Source: Nostoc foliaceum FACHB-393
Lineage (GTDB): Bacteria > Cyanobacteriota > Cyanobacteriia > Cyanobacteriales > Nostocaceae
Direction: 5' to 3'
Assembly: GCF_014698505.1 (NCBI RefSeq)
Contig: NZ_JACJTD010000036.1
Coordinates: 1-64,000 of the forward strand
Length of the DNA: 64,000 nt
The notes under the pieces were generated by a model that saw only the letters and a list, made by a program, of their open reading frames with translations, was not told where the DNA came from and did not search any database. Below, in pieces: positions 18,701-27,862 of this stretch. Each line of letters begins with the position of its first letter. The first letter of the stretch is position 1. Position numbers and translations under genes: made by a program.

Positions 18701-19301
18701 TCTTGAGGAGAATCTGTTGCATCCCCAGGTGATTTATGGGTATTTCCCTTGTCAGTCTGAGGGAAATTCTGTACATATATATGACTCAGAAAGTCAATCA
18801 CAACAGGTTGTAACTTTCGAGTTTCCCAGACAAAAGTCTTTAAGACGGCTGTGCATAGCAGATTTTTTTGCACCGAAGGAGTCAGGAATTATTGATGTGT
18901 TCCCGATGCAGGCGGTGACTGTAGGGGAGATTGCAACAGAGTTCGCCCAAAAGCTGTTTGCAGATAATCAATACACAGATTACCTGTATTTCCACGGTAT
19001 GGCGGTGCAGGTTGCAGAGGCTGTGGCGGAGTGGACACACGCCAGAATTCGCCGAGAGTTAGGTTTTACTGCTGAAGAACCCGATAATATTCGGGATATA
19101 TTGGCACAACGCTATCGAGGCTCACGGTATAGTTTTGGTTATCCTGCTTGCCCAAATATCCAAGACCAGTACAAGCAACTAGAGTTATTGCAGACTGACA
19201 GAATTAACTTGTATATGGATGAAAGCGAACAACTTTATCCAGAACAGTCTACCACTGCGATTATTACCTATCACCCAGTAGCAAAATACTTTAGCGCTTA
19301 A
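15774..19301 (+). CDS. metH: Cobalamin-dependent methionine synthase
   Basis: At 1175 residues this is full length for cyanobacterial MetH. The homocysteine domain (about 1-310) has zinc ligands in GLNCATGPD and GGCCGTRPEH (about 291-296). The pterin/methyl-THF domain (about 345-620) starts at FLIVGERLNASGSKK. The B12 module (about 650-880) carries the cobalamin-ligand motif DVHDIGKN at about 734-741. The C-terminal reactivation domain ends with an RxxxGYPAC-type AdoMet-binding motif at about 1115. It transfers a methyl group from methyltetrahydrofolate to homocysteine. I checked the 290-bp leader (15482-15773) for a B12 box and saw no convincing riboswitch. A strong hairpin follows the stop codon. 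Confidence 0.97.
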   Translation: MTHSFLERLRSPDRPVLVFDGAMGTNLQTQNLTAEDFGGPQYEGCNEYLVHTKPEAVAKVHRDFLAAGADVIETDTFGSTSLVLAEYDLADQAYYLSKTAAELAKRVAAEFSTPEKPRFVAGSIGPTTKLPTLGHIDFDTMKATFAEQAEALWDGGVDLFLVETCQDVLQIKAALNAIEEVFAKKGDRRPLMVSVTMESMGTMLVGSEISAVLTILEPYPIDILGLNCATGPDLMKPHIKYLAEHSPFIVSCIPNAGLPENVGGQAHYRLTPLELRLSLMHFVEDLGVQVIGGCCGTRPEHIQQLAELAKDLKPKVRQPSLEPAAASIYTTQPYDQDNSFLIVGERLNASGSKKCRDLLNAEDWDGLVSMARAQVKEGAHILDINVDYVGRDGVRDMHELVSRIVNNVTLPLMLDSTEWEKMEAGLKVAGGKCLLNSTNYEDGEPRFLKVLDLAKKYGAGVVIGTIDEDGMARTADKKFAIAQRAYRQAVEYGIPPTEIFFDTLALPISTGIEEDRENGKATIESIRRIREELPGCHVILGVSNISFGLNPASRMVLNSVFLHEATTAGMDAAIVSANKILPLSKIEARHQEICRQLIYDQRKFEGDVCVYDPLGELTTAFAGVTTKRDRSLDESLPIPERLKRHIIDGERIGLEEHLKKALEEHPPLEIINTFLLDGMKVVGELFGSGQMQLPFVLQSAETMKAAVAFLEPFMEKSESGNNAKGTFIIATVKGDVHDIGKNLVDIILSNNGYKVINLGIKQPVENIINAYEQHKADCIAMSGLLVKSTAFMKENLEVFNEKGISVPVILGGAALTPKFVYEDCQNTYKGKVVYGKDAFSDLHFMDKLMPAKATGNWEDLQGFLNEIETAEVSTNGNKEPKATTAEETSAEPKVVDTRRSEAVAVDIERPTPPFWGTKLLQPSDIPIEEIFWHLDLQALVAGQWQFRKPKEQSKEEYQAFLAEKVYPILESWKQRILEENLLHPQVIYGYFPCQSEGNSVHIYDSESQSQQVVTFEFPRQKSLRRLCIADFFAPKESGIIDVFPMQAVTVGEIATEFAQKLFADNQYTDYLYFHGMAVQVAEAVAEWTHARIRRELGFTAEEPDNIRDILAQRYRGSRYSFGYPACPNIQDQYKQLELLQTDRINLYMDESEQLYPEQSTTAIITYHPVAKYFSA

Positions 19302-19308
19302 TCAATAT

Positions 19309-19345
19309 CCCCTCTCCTTAATAAGGAGAGGGGTGCCCGAAGGGC
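19309..19345 (+). terminator. Strong hairpin repeat after metH
   Basis: A 12-bp perfect stem (CCCCTCTCCTTA/TAAGGAGAGGGG, 19309-19333) begins 7 bp after the metH stop codon, followed by a short second hairpin GCCC-GAA-GGGC (19335-19345). The sequence belongs to the CCCTCTCC...GGAGAGGG repeat type seen elsewhere in the window. Its position suggests a transcription terminator or 3'-end stabiliser, but there is no T-tract. Confidence 0.5.
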
Positions 19346-19398
19346 GGGTTGAGGTTCTTATATTGTGAGCAATTGAATCAAGGCTAGATAAAGTATAA

Positions 19399-19584
19399 AT
19401 TGATGGCGAAAGCCATTTTGAAGAAAGTGCTGCTGAATATGATAAGGCAAGACAAGAATTTATTGAATCAGCAGGAATTAAGTTTATTAGATTTACGAAT
19501 AATTATGGGTATGCTAATTTGTCTGGCGTGCTGGACAGTATTGCTCAGAATATATATACCAAGTTTAAGGGGATAGTAATTTAA
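19399..19584 (+). pseudogene. Remnant of a DUF559 (VSR-like endonuclease) gene
   Basis: A 61-codon open frame reads IDGESHFEESAAEYDKAR and continues through IKFIRFTN to a TAA at 19582-19584. It has no start codon and a stop immediately upstream (19396-19398). The order DG-x-x-H, then a YD-x-x-R helix, then the IKFIRFTN strand is that of the C-terminal half of DUF559 proteins, related to very-short-patch repair endonucleases. The N-terminal half is gone. It is probably a decayed accessory gene left between two repeats. Confidence 0.7.
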
Positions 19585-19678
19585 CCTCACCTCCAGCCCC
19601 TCTGCTTATTAAAGATATATCGTGTACGCACAAGTCTCTCTCGACGCAATTTACGGTTTATCGAATAGCTCAAGAAAA

Positions 19679-19732
19679 CCTCACCCTGGTTATACTACGC
19701 AAAACCCGTCCCTCTCCTTACTAAGGAGAGGG
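19679..19732 (-). repeat. Twin-hairpin dispersed repeat, copy 2 (inverted)
   Basis: Read on the minus strand, it shows a CCCTCTCC...GGAGAGGG stem, then GGGTTTTGCGTAGTATAACC, then AGGGTGAGG. This is the same order of elements as at 246-295, with substitutions. The opposite orientation and the divergence argue for an old dispersed family. Confidence 0.7.
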
Positions 19733-19989
19733 ATTAAAATCACTATAGGGTGAGATTCCGACAATATTGTACCGAAGTGAGAACCGCTATATCTGATTAT
19801 TTTGCACCCAACTGATATCTTTCCTTTAACGGTGGGTATTATAAGTTTACTTTGCTAATAACATCTTCATAAACTTGCCTTCAAATAAAATACATTTCCG
19901 CAATTTTACTGTGAAGTTATGCTCTTATTATTTATCAGGCTTGAATTAAATAATTCTGAAAAAATCAGTATTTACCGGATAAAATGAAC

Positions 19990-20001
19990 CATTCATGAAT
20001 G
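19990..20001. promoter_or_regulatory. 12-bp perfect palindrome upstream of hpsA
   Basis: CATTCATGAATG is a perfect palindrome about 180 bp upstream of the hpsA start in an AT-rich, gene-free leader. It could be an operator for the hps operon, but no regulator is implied by the sequence itself and short palindromes arise by chance. Confidence 0.25.
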
Positions 20002-20182
20002 ATATAACTTTAAATAAATTGTCTTTTGTTGTAGCTACTTTATCTGGAAATTAGTCAAACCAGATGCAGTAGTTAGATAACTATAATCTTATATTTTGCC
20101 TGTTAAAATACTTGGCAGTCATGATTTAAGGTGTATAAAAAAATAGAAAATCCGGTACAAATCACTTGACAGGGAAGCAGCT

Positions 20183-23100
20183 ATGTCTCGAAAACGTCAG
20201 CTAGTCAAGGCAATTCAAAAAACCTTCGGACAAATTAGCAAGCAGTTTTTATCTGCAATTAACAAGCAAATTATTTGGTTCCTACGGGCTATTTTTGGGA
20301 CTCGAAGAAGACGTGGCTCGGTGAATGCTGGCTTTGTGTTACCAACAGTGGCGATGGTAACTTTGGTAGTCGTGCTGTTAACAACTGCAATTTTATTTCG
20401 GTCTTTTGAGCGCTCCAAAAATGCTAGTAATGTCCGGGTGAATGAAGCGACAATACAAGCCGCCACCCCTGCTTTGGAGAGAGCTAAAGCAAAAATAACT
20501 GCACTATTTGCCGACCCGACTCTGCCACGTTCTGTTCCATCAAACGTAACACTATACAGTACCTTAACTAATAAACTTCCTGTCTATACGTTTGGTGATG
20601 AAACTCCCATAAGCCTGCCTTATGACCTTGATGGAGACGATACGATTGAAGCAGATAGTAGTGTCATTTTAGAGAATAAAGAAAACTTACAAACAGCCTG
20701 GAAATTTCCTGCCGATACAGATAATAACGGTAAATTTGATAGCTTTATTCTCTACGGTATCTACTTCCGCACTCCCCCCCAAACTGGTACAACTCAAGAG
20801 AGAAAGAGAAGTCCACTGGATGCTAGAACGCCTCCTATGCTACCAGCTAAGGCAGGTGGAGCTTGTGATGTAGCCGGTGAAACTAGTGCCAGCTTGGTAG
20901 GTGCTTCTGGTTGGTATAAGTTACCAACTGGTGAATTGAAAAAAAGCTTTTTCGTATATGCAGCAACGGTTCCTATTAGTAGCTTAAATGATGATCTTGA
21001 TACAAGCAAATATGAAGCATATCGAGGCAATAAGGGCTTCTCGGCTTTAGAAATGCAACAAGACCGTAGTCAAGTTCCAATTACTAATAATGCTGTTGTT
21101 TATGAAGATGACTTAGATATTACACCTGGTCCTAGATTTCGTTTGAATGGGCGCATTTTTACCAACAGTAATCTATTGATGGGTAGAAGTAATCAAAATA
21201 TTACGCTATTCCAGGTCAGCAGTAGATATTCTTGTTATTACGAGCGAGAAAATGGCAGAATAGTTGTTGGTGGTAATGTTGCAGGTAATGGGTCGATAAG
21301 TGCTTCAGATATTGGGGCAGTTCAAGTAGATTTATTTAGAGAAAATGATGTCCCTACACAAACATCACTTGCAAGCACAAATAAATCTACCTCGAATAAC
21401 CCAAATCAAATTGCTTATAACAGTCAGGCTTATGCTCAACGGATCGACTTGTTAGTAAATGCACAATTCGCTCACGCTACAACTACTGACCCCCAAGAGG
21501 TCGAAGATAATAAAAGCAAGCGGATTGCAGCCGACCCAAGTTTAGATTCTAACAAGGTACGTCGAGAAGAACTGGAAATCTACTTCAAAAAACGTACCAG
21601 ACGCGTACCATTTAATGAAGTACCTTATGGTACTGATGGCGTTGGTAGTTTTACTACAGCAAATGTTCTCGAAGGATATGACGATTCAGCAAGAAGTAAT
21701 GCCCTACGTCCAGCAGATAGCTGGATATATCCCACGAATACCAATACAACACTAACGCTAACCACATCAGAGCTACCTGCTACAGACCCAGCAACCTTAG
21801 AAACTTCTCCTGTCATAGAATCACGGTTAGGCGATCGCATTGTAGTAGGTAACAATTTACCTGAACTCAGATGGGACAGCACAAAAGAAATTTTTGTCGG
21901 AGAGGAAGAACCTGAAACCATTACTGGTGTGAAATGGACAGGTAGCACTACTAAAGATCGTACTCGTACTACTAGCGTCAAACAATTGGCAGATTTAGGG
22001 GTGACTGGACGTGACGGATTCTGGGAAATAGCAGCCGCTTCACCCCGCGCTGATGCTCTTGATGTAGTTGGTGGATTACGAGTAGTTACAGGTGCAGGAG
22101 TTTATAGAAGTACAGGTTCTGGACTACCTACTACTTCATCATTAGTAGTCTGGCCTGACACTATGCCCATGCTAGTGCCTGATCCTGCTAATCCTATCGA
22201 CGGTACTCCAACACGTGGGCATTTGGTGATGCGTGCCACAGCAGTTTATCACTACAACCGTAATTCGTATGATCCTAATGCGACTACACCAGATCATTAT
22301 CAAGAACCCATAGCCTGTGTCAGCAGTTATTACAATCCCACTAATCAAACAACAGCAACCACAAACACCTACGATCCTCTCGTTTCAACAACAGCAGCAG
22401 CTTCTAATAATGGGGTCGTTTACGAAATTTCCGATACTACATCTGATGAAATAACTAGAGGACAGACGTTAACCAGTGGGTTGTTTACAACTGCGGCGGA
22501 TGCTGATGATGTAACAAACCCTGCTGTAACTTTGCTAGATCGCTTAAAGTATCAAGCCAACTTGACATTTCCCAACGGTCGTTTTGTAAATCCGCTACTG
22601 CGACAAGCATTACTCAAAGCAACAGATAAAGACCTGACATTATCTGAGCAAGCAGCAATTGATTCGACAATTTGTGCAATAGAAATTGCCGATGGAACTC
22701 TCTCAACGAGTGAAACTTACGTTCCTAATGATGCAATTAAGGAAACTACATTTCTTGATGCTAGACAAATTAAAGCTATAGATAAAGGTGGCACATTAAC
22801 CGGAAACTACAATTTAGAAGTTGAACAGCGCCAACCTTTAGAAATTCGTGCCACTGTCATCGATTTAGATAAGCTTCGCACAACTTCAATCGCTGGTACT
22901 TGGTCTAACGAATATCTGTTACCCAATAGTGGCATTATCTATGCCTCTCGTGATGATGCTCAAAAAGATGTCAGTAACTCAACCAGTGAAAATGTTAGCG
23001 CTAGTGACTACAGGCTCGATCCAGAGCGGCGACCCAACGCCATTATGTTGATTAATGGCAGTGACTTAAGTCGTGAGAACGATTACAGAGCAGAAGAAAA

Positions 23101-24994
23101 AGGCTTAGTTTTAGCAACTGACCTGCCAGCCTATGTTAAAGGCGATTTTAATCTGCATACCAAGCAAGAATTTAAAGGTACGGATCTTTTACCTGCTCCT
23201 AGTAATGCTAGCTACGATACTAAATTTTACACTCGTGCTGCGGCAAATCGCGATCCTGACTTTGCTTGTCGGCCGGCAGACTCTAGACTTCCCAATTGCA
23301 CAACTGGAGAAACCTGGCGATCAGCATCAGTAATTGCTGATGCTGTTACCTTGCTTTCTGGTAACTTCCGCGAAGGTTTTCGCAATGAGGGTGATTACGA
23401 CTTGCGAAATAACCAAGGAAGTGACCCTAACATCGTACTCAGCCGACTGAGGGTGGGTTTCTGGAATAACAACTTCGTCACTTCATCTAAATTCTTCACT
23501 GACTCAGGTGGTGATGCCTACTACAAGGGTACTCCCAGTGGTACTGACAATAACAGTTCTTATTTGAACAACTTCGTCACGCCCATTCAGCGCCGAGGAA
23601 ATTTCCCAGAGTATGTAATGGAAATGTGCTTCAAGATACCAGTTTCACAATGTGAACCAGGTGACTGGTATGTAGGTTTAGATGCAAATAATGATGTAGG
23701 CAATGCTTTAGACCTAACAACAGAAATCTTAAAAAGGTCTAGTGAGGTAATAGATGCAGATCCTGACAAACTCTTAGCTGGTACAACTGCGCGATCGCCA
23801 AGGGCTGGTTTTGAAGGATTTGCTCGTAGGGTTGCGTTCAAACGGACATACGATGCTGGTGCTGATTTTGCCAAGCTGGTTAATATTGCTAATAGTCCCA
23901 TAACTTTTAGTGCCGCTACTCCTATTCCACTAGGTATCAAATCAGGCGCAGTAAAAGAACTTCCGCCATTTACCCCAGGTGGTACGCTAGACCCGAATAG
24001 CATACCTGACATAGCAACTAATGCCCTATGGTTTGCAACCACAACAAGTACTTCTACTAGCCCTCCAGGGTTCAACACTGGTGAGATAAAATACAACAAC
24101 ACTAAACGTCTATTTTACAGGTATCCGCAACTACCAGCTTCTGGTTCGCTTAGGGATTTCCCCGGAGCCACATCCCCATTCACGACTACACCCATCAGAA
24201 ATGCGTTGTACCAGCCGCTATTAGAACCTGTATTGCAATTACAGGTAACAACCACTACAGGACCTCAAGATCAAGATTACGCCAGTTTAGCAGGAGGATT
24301 ATCCACTGTCGTTAAAAATACTAGATGGTTGTCTAAGGCAAGTGAAACAACTTTTAATCTAGTAATTGCAGCTGGTGATACTCCTGCTCGTGTGGGTGCA
24401 ACTAGCTACGAAATCAATGGGGGTTTGCATAACTTTGTGCGTTTCTTAGAAAATTGGGATGGGGTTAATGCCAATATCAGCGGTTCATTCATCCAATTTA
24501 AACGCAGTATCTATGCTACTGCACCGTTCCAAGTTCTTGTCAGACCAGGACCAACAACTGCTCCTGCAACCTCTTCTAACCCTAATGCTCTTACTGCCAC
24601 TGCCAATAACAGTATCTTTATTAGAATTCTGAATTCCAATAGACCTGGTTACACATCAGATAGTACTTCTATAGGTAGTGAGCCTGCTGGTGAAGCGCCT
24701 TATTATATGCCTCCTAACCGTAACTGGGGTTTTGATGTGGCGTTACTGGCGCAAAATCCCGACTTGTTTGCCCAGCGTTTTGTAATTCCAGCTATAGATC
24801 CTCCAAATGAATACTTCAGAGAAGTAGGTCGGGATGACCTTTGGGTGCAAACTCTGTTGTGTGCTGTCCAAACTCAAACAGCAGATGGGTTTGATATGTC
24901 TTCTGCGGACGACATCACTTTCTTTGGTAGTGGTTTCAAATTTGCACTACCTGCAAGTGAACGTCCTAGTGACTGCAAACTCCAACCATCCTGA
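20183..24994 (+). CDS. hpsA: Hormogonium polysaccharide biosynthesis protein HpsA
   Basis: This 1603-residue protein opens an eleven-gene locus whose order matches hpsA-K of Nostoc punctiforme. A basic N-terminal leader (RRRRGSVNAG) is followed by a prepilin-like segment FVLPTVAMVTLVVVLLTTAIL (about 51-71). Cleavage after Gly50 would be typical of type IV prepilin peptidase, but the usual Glu at +5 is Thr here, as in PilX-like minor components. The long remainder is Asn/Thr/Asp-rich without a recognised enzyme domain and is presumably extracytoplasmic. In N. punctiforme the hps genes are needed for polysaccharide secretion and gliding of hormogonia. The precise function of HpsA is not established. 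Confidence 0.9.
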   Translation: MSRKRQLVKAIQKTFGQISKQFLSAINKQIIWFLRAIFGTRRRRGSVNAGFVLPTVAMVTLVVVLLTTAILFRSFERSKNASNVRVNEATIQAATPALERAKAKITALFADPTLPRSVPSNVTLYSTLTNKLPVYTFGDETPISLPYDLDGDDTIEADSSVILENKENLQTAWKFPADTDNNGKFDSFILYGIYFRTPPQTGTTQERKRSPLDARTPPMLPAKAGGACDVAGETSASLVGASGWYKLPTGELKKSFFVYAATVPISSLNDDLDTSKYEAYRGNKGFSALEMQQDRSQVPITNNAVVYEDDLDITPGPRFRLNGRIFTNSNLLMGRSNQNITLFQVSSRYSCYYERENGRIVVGGNVAGNGSISASDIGAVQVDLFRENDVPTQTSLASTNKSTSNNPNQIAYNSQAYAQRIDLLVNAQFAHATTTDPQEVEDNKSKRIAADPSLDSNKVRREELEIYFKKRTRRVPFNEVPYGTDGVGSFTTANVLEGYDDSARSNALRPADSWIYPTNTNTTLTLTTSELPATDPATLETSPVIESRLGDRIVVGNNLPELRWDSTKEIFVGEEEPETITGVKWTGSTTKDRTRTTSVKQLADLGVTGRDGFWEIAAASPRADALDVVGGLRVVTGAGVYRSTGSGLPTTSSLVVWPDTMPMLVPDPANPIDGTPTRGHLVMRATAVYHYNRNSYDPNATTPDHYQEPIACVSSYYNPTNQTTATTNTYDPLVSTTAAASNNGVVYEISDTTSDEITRGQTLTSGLFTTAADADDVTNPAVTLLDRLKYQANLTFPNGRFVNPLLRQALLKATDKDLTLSEQAAIDSTICAIEIADGTLSTSETYVPNDAIKETTFLDARQIKAIDKGGTLTGNYNLEVEQRQPLEIRATVIDLDKLRTTSIAGTWSNEYLLPNSGIIYASRDDAQKDVSNSTSENVSASDYRLDPERRPNAIMLINGSDLSRENDYRAEEKGLVLATDLPAYVKGDFNLHTKQEFKGTDLLPAPSNASYDTKFYTRAAANRDPDFACRPADSRLPNCTTGETWRSASVIADAVTLLSGNFREGFRNEGDYDLRNNQGSDPNIVLSRLRVGFWNNNFVTSSKFFTDSGGDAYYKGTPSGTDNNSSYLNNFVTPIQRRGNFPEYVMEMCFKIPVSQCEPGDWYVGLDANNDVGNALDLTTEILKRSSEVIDADPDKLLAGTTARSPRAGFEGFARRVAFKRTYDAGADFAKLVNIANSPITFSAATPIPLGIKSGAVKELPPFTPGGTLDPNSIPDIATNALWFATTTSTSTSPPGFNTGEIKYNNTKRLFYRYPQLPASGSLRDFPGATSPFTTTPIRNALYQPLLEPVLQLQVTTTTGPQDQDYASLAGGLSTVVKNTRWLSKASETTFNLVIAAGDTPARVGATSYEINGGLHNFVRFLENWDGVNANISGSFIQFKRSIYATAPFQVLVRPGPTTAPATSSNPNALTATANNSIFIRILNSNRPGYTSDSTSIGSEPAGEAPYYMPPNRNWGFDVALLAQNPDLFAQRFVIPAIDPPNEYFREVGRDDLWVQTLLCAVQTQTADGFDMSSADDITFFGSGFKFALPASERPSDCKLQPS

Positions 24995-25063
24995 AGTGTT
25001 GAATGAAATTTTTTTTACAGCACTTATTAATTGAATAAACCACGTTAAGAGACTTAATTTCTA

Positions 25064-25115
25064 GCCCTCTTTCCTAGTAGGGAAGGAGGAAATTCCAAGC
25101 CTCTCTTTTACAAAG
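25064..25115. repeat. Hairpin-rich repeat between hpsA and hpsB
   Basis: CCCTCTTTCCTAGTAGGGAAGGAGG forms an imperfect stem and is followed by CCTCTCTTTTACAAAGGGGGGAGG. It resembles the polypurine/polypyrimidine palindromic repeats found elsewhere in the window. It may attenuate transcription between hpsA and the downstream genes. Confidence 0.4.
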
Positions 25116-25198
25116 GGGGGAGGTTTGGACAGAGCTTACGAGTGTATTACACTTAATCACCAATCGCTGTAAAACATAGCCCTATCGAAAAACTAACT

Positions 25199-25855
25199 AT
25201 GAACACACACCAACTACAGCAATCATCTGCCCAGTCGAGCCAATCTGGTTTTACGATCATTGAGTCGCTGGTGGCAATCCTCGTGGTTAGCGTTTTGCTG
25301 GTAGCGATCGCACCTGTTCTAGTCATGTCAACAGCAACTCGTGTGCAAGCTAGACGCATAGAATTGGCAACAGGAGCGGCTAAAGCCTTCATTGATGCTA
25401 TTAAGTCTAAAACAATCTTAGAAACTCAAGTATCAAATGTAACTTCTTTACTTGCTAGCGAAAATGCCCCTACAGTCACAACTAATTTGTATTGCTTTCA
25501 CAAAGATGGAAAAATCACTCCCCCAACTGAGTGTACAACCTACAAAACAAACACCAGCCCAGTGCAGTTTTACATTCAGGCTTTTGGTAAATCAGATGTA
25601 ACTATCAGTACAAGTACCGCTCAAATCGATAGAGGTCAAGGCTATAGTTTGGGAATTCGGGTGTATCGTTCAGATGCAGAGTTTGGCTCTCTCAAGAAAA
25701 CTTCTGATGACAATGGCAACCAAAAAACAACAGCAACGTTCACTGGGGGATTAGGCGATCGCAAAGCACCACTAGTAGAAATGACAACTGAAATTGTTAG
25801 GGGTCAAAGCTCCTATAGCGCTTTGTGTGGAAGACTTGGTGGTTGTCAACCATAA
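25199..25855 (+). CDS. hpsB: Pseudopilin HpsB (PilV-like)
   Basis: This 218-residue protein has a type IV prepilin signature: a short leader ending in Gly17, then FTIIESLVAILVVSVLLVAI with Glu22 at position +5 of the mature protein. A globular C-terminal domain with a few Cys residues (CFHKDGKITPPTEC) follows. It is a minor pilin/pseudopilin of the PilV/GspI kind, processed by prepilin peptidase and inserted in the inner membrane. It is the second gene of the hps locus and would act in the secretion of hormogonium polysaccharide. Confidence 0.9.
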   Translation: MNTHQLQQSSAQSSQSGFTIIESLVAILVVSVLLVAIAPVLVMSTATRVQARRIELATGAAKAFIDAIKSKTILETQVSNVTSLLASENAPTVTTNLYCFHKDGKITPPTECTTYKTNTSPVQFYIQAFGKSDVTISTSTAQIDRGQGYSLGIRVYRSDAEFGSLKKTSDDNGNQKTTATFTGGLGDRKAPLVEMTTEIVRGQSSYSALCGRLGGCQP

Positions 25856-25923
25856 TTTATCTAGCAAACATAAATGATTATTTCATCTCTAAGTATCTGT
25901 TAGTAAGGAGAAATTGTAGCAAA

Positions 25924-26934
25924 ATGAATATATTGAGGTGGCTGTTAAGTACTCAGCTAAAACTCTCTCACAAGCAAAACAAAAATAGTGGCTTCACGCT
26001 GATTGAATTACTAGTAGCTATGATTATTGCATTCCTGGTAATTACGCCGTTGCTAGGCTTTATGATCAGCGTTTTAAACACTGACCGCCAGGAACAAGCT
26101 AAAGCCACCTCTGAGCAAGAAATTAAAGCAGCGCTTGACTATATTGCTCGTGATCTCCAACAAGCACTATATATATATGATGCTACTGGAATTGCTTGTC
26201 TAAGGGGTACTGTTGATACTAGTACTCCTAGTACTTGTCCAAATGCAGGTACAACTGGGAATCAACTACCTAGTGCAACAGATAGAGTTCCTGTGCTTGT
26301 CTTTTGGAAACGAGAATTAGTTAATCAAGCAATTACAATTACAGGCACTGAAAAAGACGATACTTTTGTTTACTCATTAGTTGCCTACTATTTAATTAAA
26401 GACGCTAGTCCTAGTACTACTTGGTCTAACGCTGCCCGCATCGCCAGATGGGAAATTAAAGATGGGGTTCCAAATGCTGCTGCTACAGTTGCTTGCGATG
26501 GATTTCTTGCAACCGAAAAATATCTCCCATGTCCAGATAAAGGTTTTAAACCATTTGACGTGTCACAAAAAGGCATAACATTACAAGCAAAAATGAATAC
26601 TTGGACAGGAGGGGGGAGTTACAATCAAAACCCCGTAGTTTTGGTTGATTTTATAGATCAAACAACAATAGCACAGGGAGCGCCAGCATCAACCTGCTCT
26701 ACTAACTTTAGTCAAATTCCAGTAGCAGCAACTAGTGTCAGAACAGGATTCTATGCTTGTGTAAATTCAGTTAGCGCAAATAATAGAAGTGCTGCTGAAG
26801 TTTATTTAAGAGGTAACGCACAAGCTCGCTTATTAGAAGATGAAACTAAAGTACGTTACGCCGAAAGTAAATCTAGTTATTTTCCGAGTGCAAACATTAA
26901 GGTTCAAGGAAGCAGCTTTATATTTAGCAAATAG
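25924..26934 (+). CDS. hpsC: Pseudopilin HpsC
   Basis: With the start at 25924 the product is 336 residues. A leader ends at Gly23, then FTLIELLVAMIIAFLVITPLLG, Glu28 being the +5 residue of the mature protein. The open frame reaches back to 25825, overlapping hpsB, but the upstream part has no prepilin character and the ATG at 25924 gives a normal leader. The C-terminal domain is long for a pseudopilin and resembles PilW/GspJ proteins. It is the third gene of the hps locus, 68 bp after hpsB. Confidence 0.9.
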   Translation: MNILRWLLSTQLKLSHKQNKNSGFTLIELLVAMIIAFLVITPLLGFMISVLNTDRQEQAKATSEQEIKAALDYIARDLQQALYIYDATGIACLRGTVDTSTPSTCPNAGTTGNQLPSATDRVPVLVFWKRELVNQAITITGTEKDDTFVYSLVAYYLIKDASPSTTWSNAARIARWEIKDGVPNAAATVACDGFLATEKYLPCPDKGFKPFDVSQKGITLQAKMNTWTGGGSYNQNPVVLVDFIDQTTIAQGAPASTCSTNFSQIPVAATSVRTGFYACVNSVSANNRSAAEVYLRGNAQARLLEDETKVRYAESKSSYFPSANIKVQGSSFIFSK

Positions 26935-26972
26935 GTTCTATCTTTGATAAAGATTAATAAAAGCAGGATAGT

Positions 26973-27677
26973 ATGCAGAATATTCTTAGTTTAAAAGTAT
27001 TCGATTATTTCCAGTTACACAGCAAAAAAACAAAACAAAAGCAGCAATATTTAGTAAATCGACACTATAGATACAATCGACATGATGCTGGTTTTAGCCT
27101 GATAGAATTAACAGTAGTACTGTTATTGGTAGCAATTTTAGCAGCGATCGCAGCTCCTGGTTGGCTTGCATTTGTGAATCGACAGCAGCTAAATAAGGCT
27201 AATGACGCTGTTTTCGCGGCACTGCAAGAAGCACAGCGCGAAGCTAAAAACAAAAAACTTAGTTACAGCGTCAGTTTTCAAAAAAATACCACAACCCAAA
27301 ATGTAGAGGTTGCTATTTATCGTACCGATGTTGGAATCAGCATATGGAAACCTTTAGGAGCGGATGTCGGAGTTAATTCTGATAAATTACTGCTGGGCGG
27401 GAATCTTAGTAGTAGTATTGGCAATACTACTACTGATTCTCCTGTATCCTACCCTTTAAATGCATCAGCAAAAATTACTTTTGACTATATGGGGACTTTA
27501 CCAAATGCAAACTTTGGAACAGTTATAGCTCCATCGACAGAGCCACCTGGCTTAAAAATAGTGGTAGCTGTACCAATATCTGCAAATTCTACATTGGCTA
27601 GTAGCGTAAAGCGATGCGTCATTGTGAAAACTCTTTTAGGCTCAACTATCACAGCGAAAGACTCCCAGTGTGATTAA
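26973..27677 (+). CDS. hpsD: Pseudopilin HpsD (GspH/FimT-like)
   Basis: This 234-residue protein has an unusually long basic leader of 40 residues ending in Gly40, then FSLIELTVVLLLVAILAAIAAPGW with Glu45 at +5. The following region (RQQLNKANDAVFAALQEAQREAKNK) has the GspH/FimT pattern. It lies 38 bp after hpsC on the same strand and is closely related in plan to hpsH further down the locus. It is a predicted component of the pseudopilus-like part of the hps system. Confidence 0.9.
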   Translation: MQNILSLKVFDYFQLHSKKTKQKQQYLVNRHYRYNRHDAGFSLIELTVVLLLVAILAAIAAPGWLAFVNRQQLNKANDAVFAALQEAQREAKNKKLSYSVSFQKNTTTQNVEVAIYRTDVGISIWKPLGADVGVNSDKLLLGGNLSSSIGNTTTDSPVSYPLNASAKITFDYMGTLPNANFGTVIAPSTEPPGLKIVVAVPISANSTLASSVKRCVIVKTLLGSTITAKDSQCD

Positions 27678-27862
27678 GCAATTTTAATAGCGTAAATTTA
27701 TAAAAATACGAAATAATACTGAACATAAAACTGCACATTGATAGCAAAATTGAAGCATCAGGCACAGTTTTATGGTTTTGATAGATTTCTTTAATGCCAG
27801 TAAAAATTAGCAATTGGCTTAATATATAAAAAGCATCCTAATCAAAATATACCTTTTGACAA

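Larger units (their letters stand above)
19302..20182. other. 881-bp spacer between metH and hpsA
   Basis: The spacer holds a strong hairpin repeat directly after metH (19309-19345), a decayed DUF559 fragment (19399-19584), an inverted copy of the twin-hairpin repeat (19679-19732) and about 400 bp of AT-rich sequence that must contain the hps promoter. No intact gene is visible. Confidence 0.7.
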
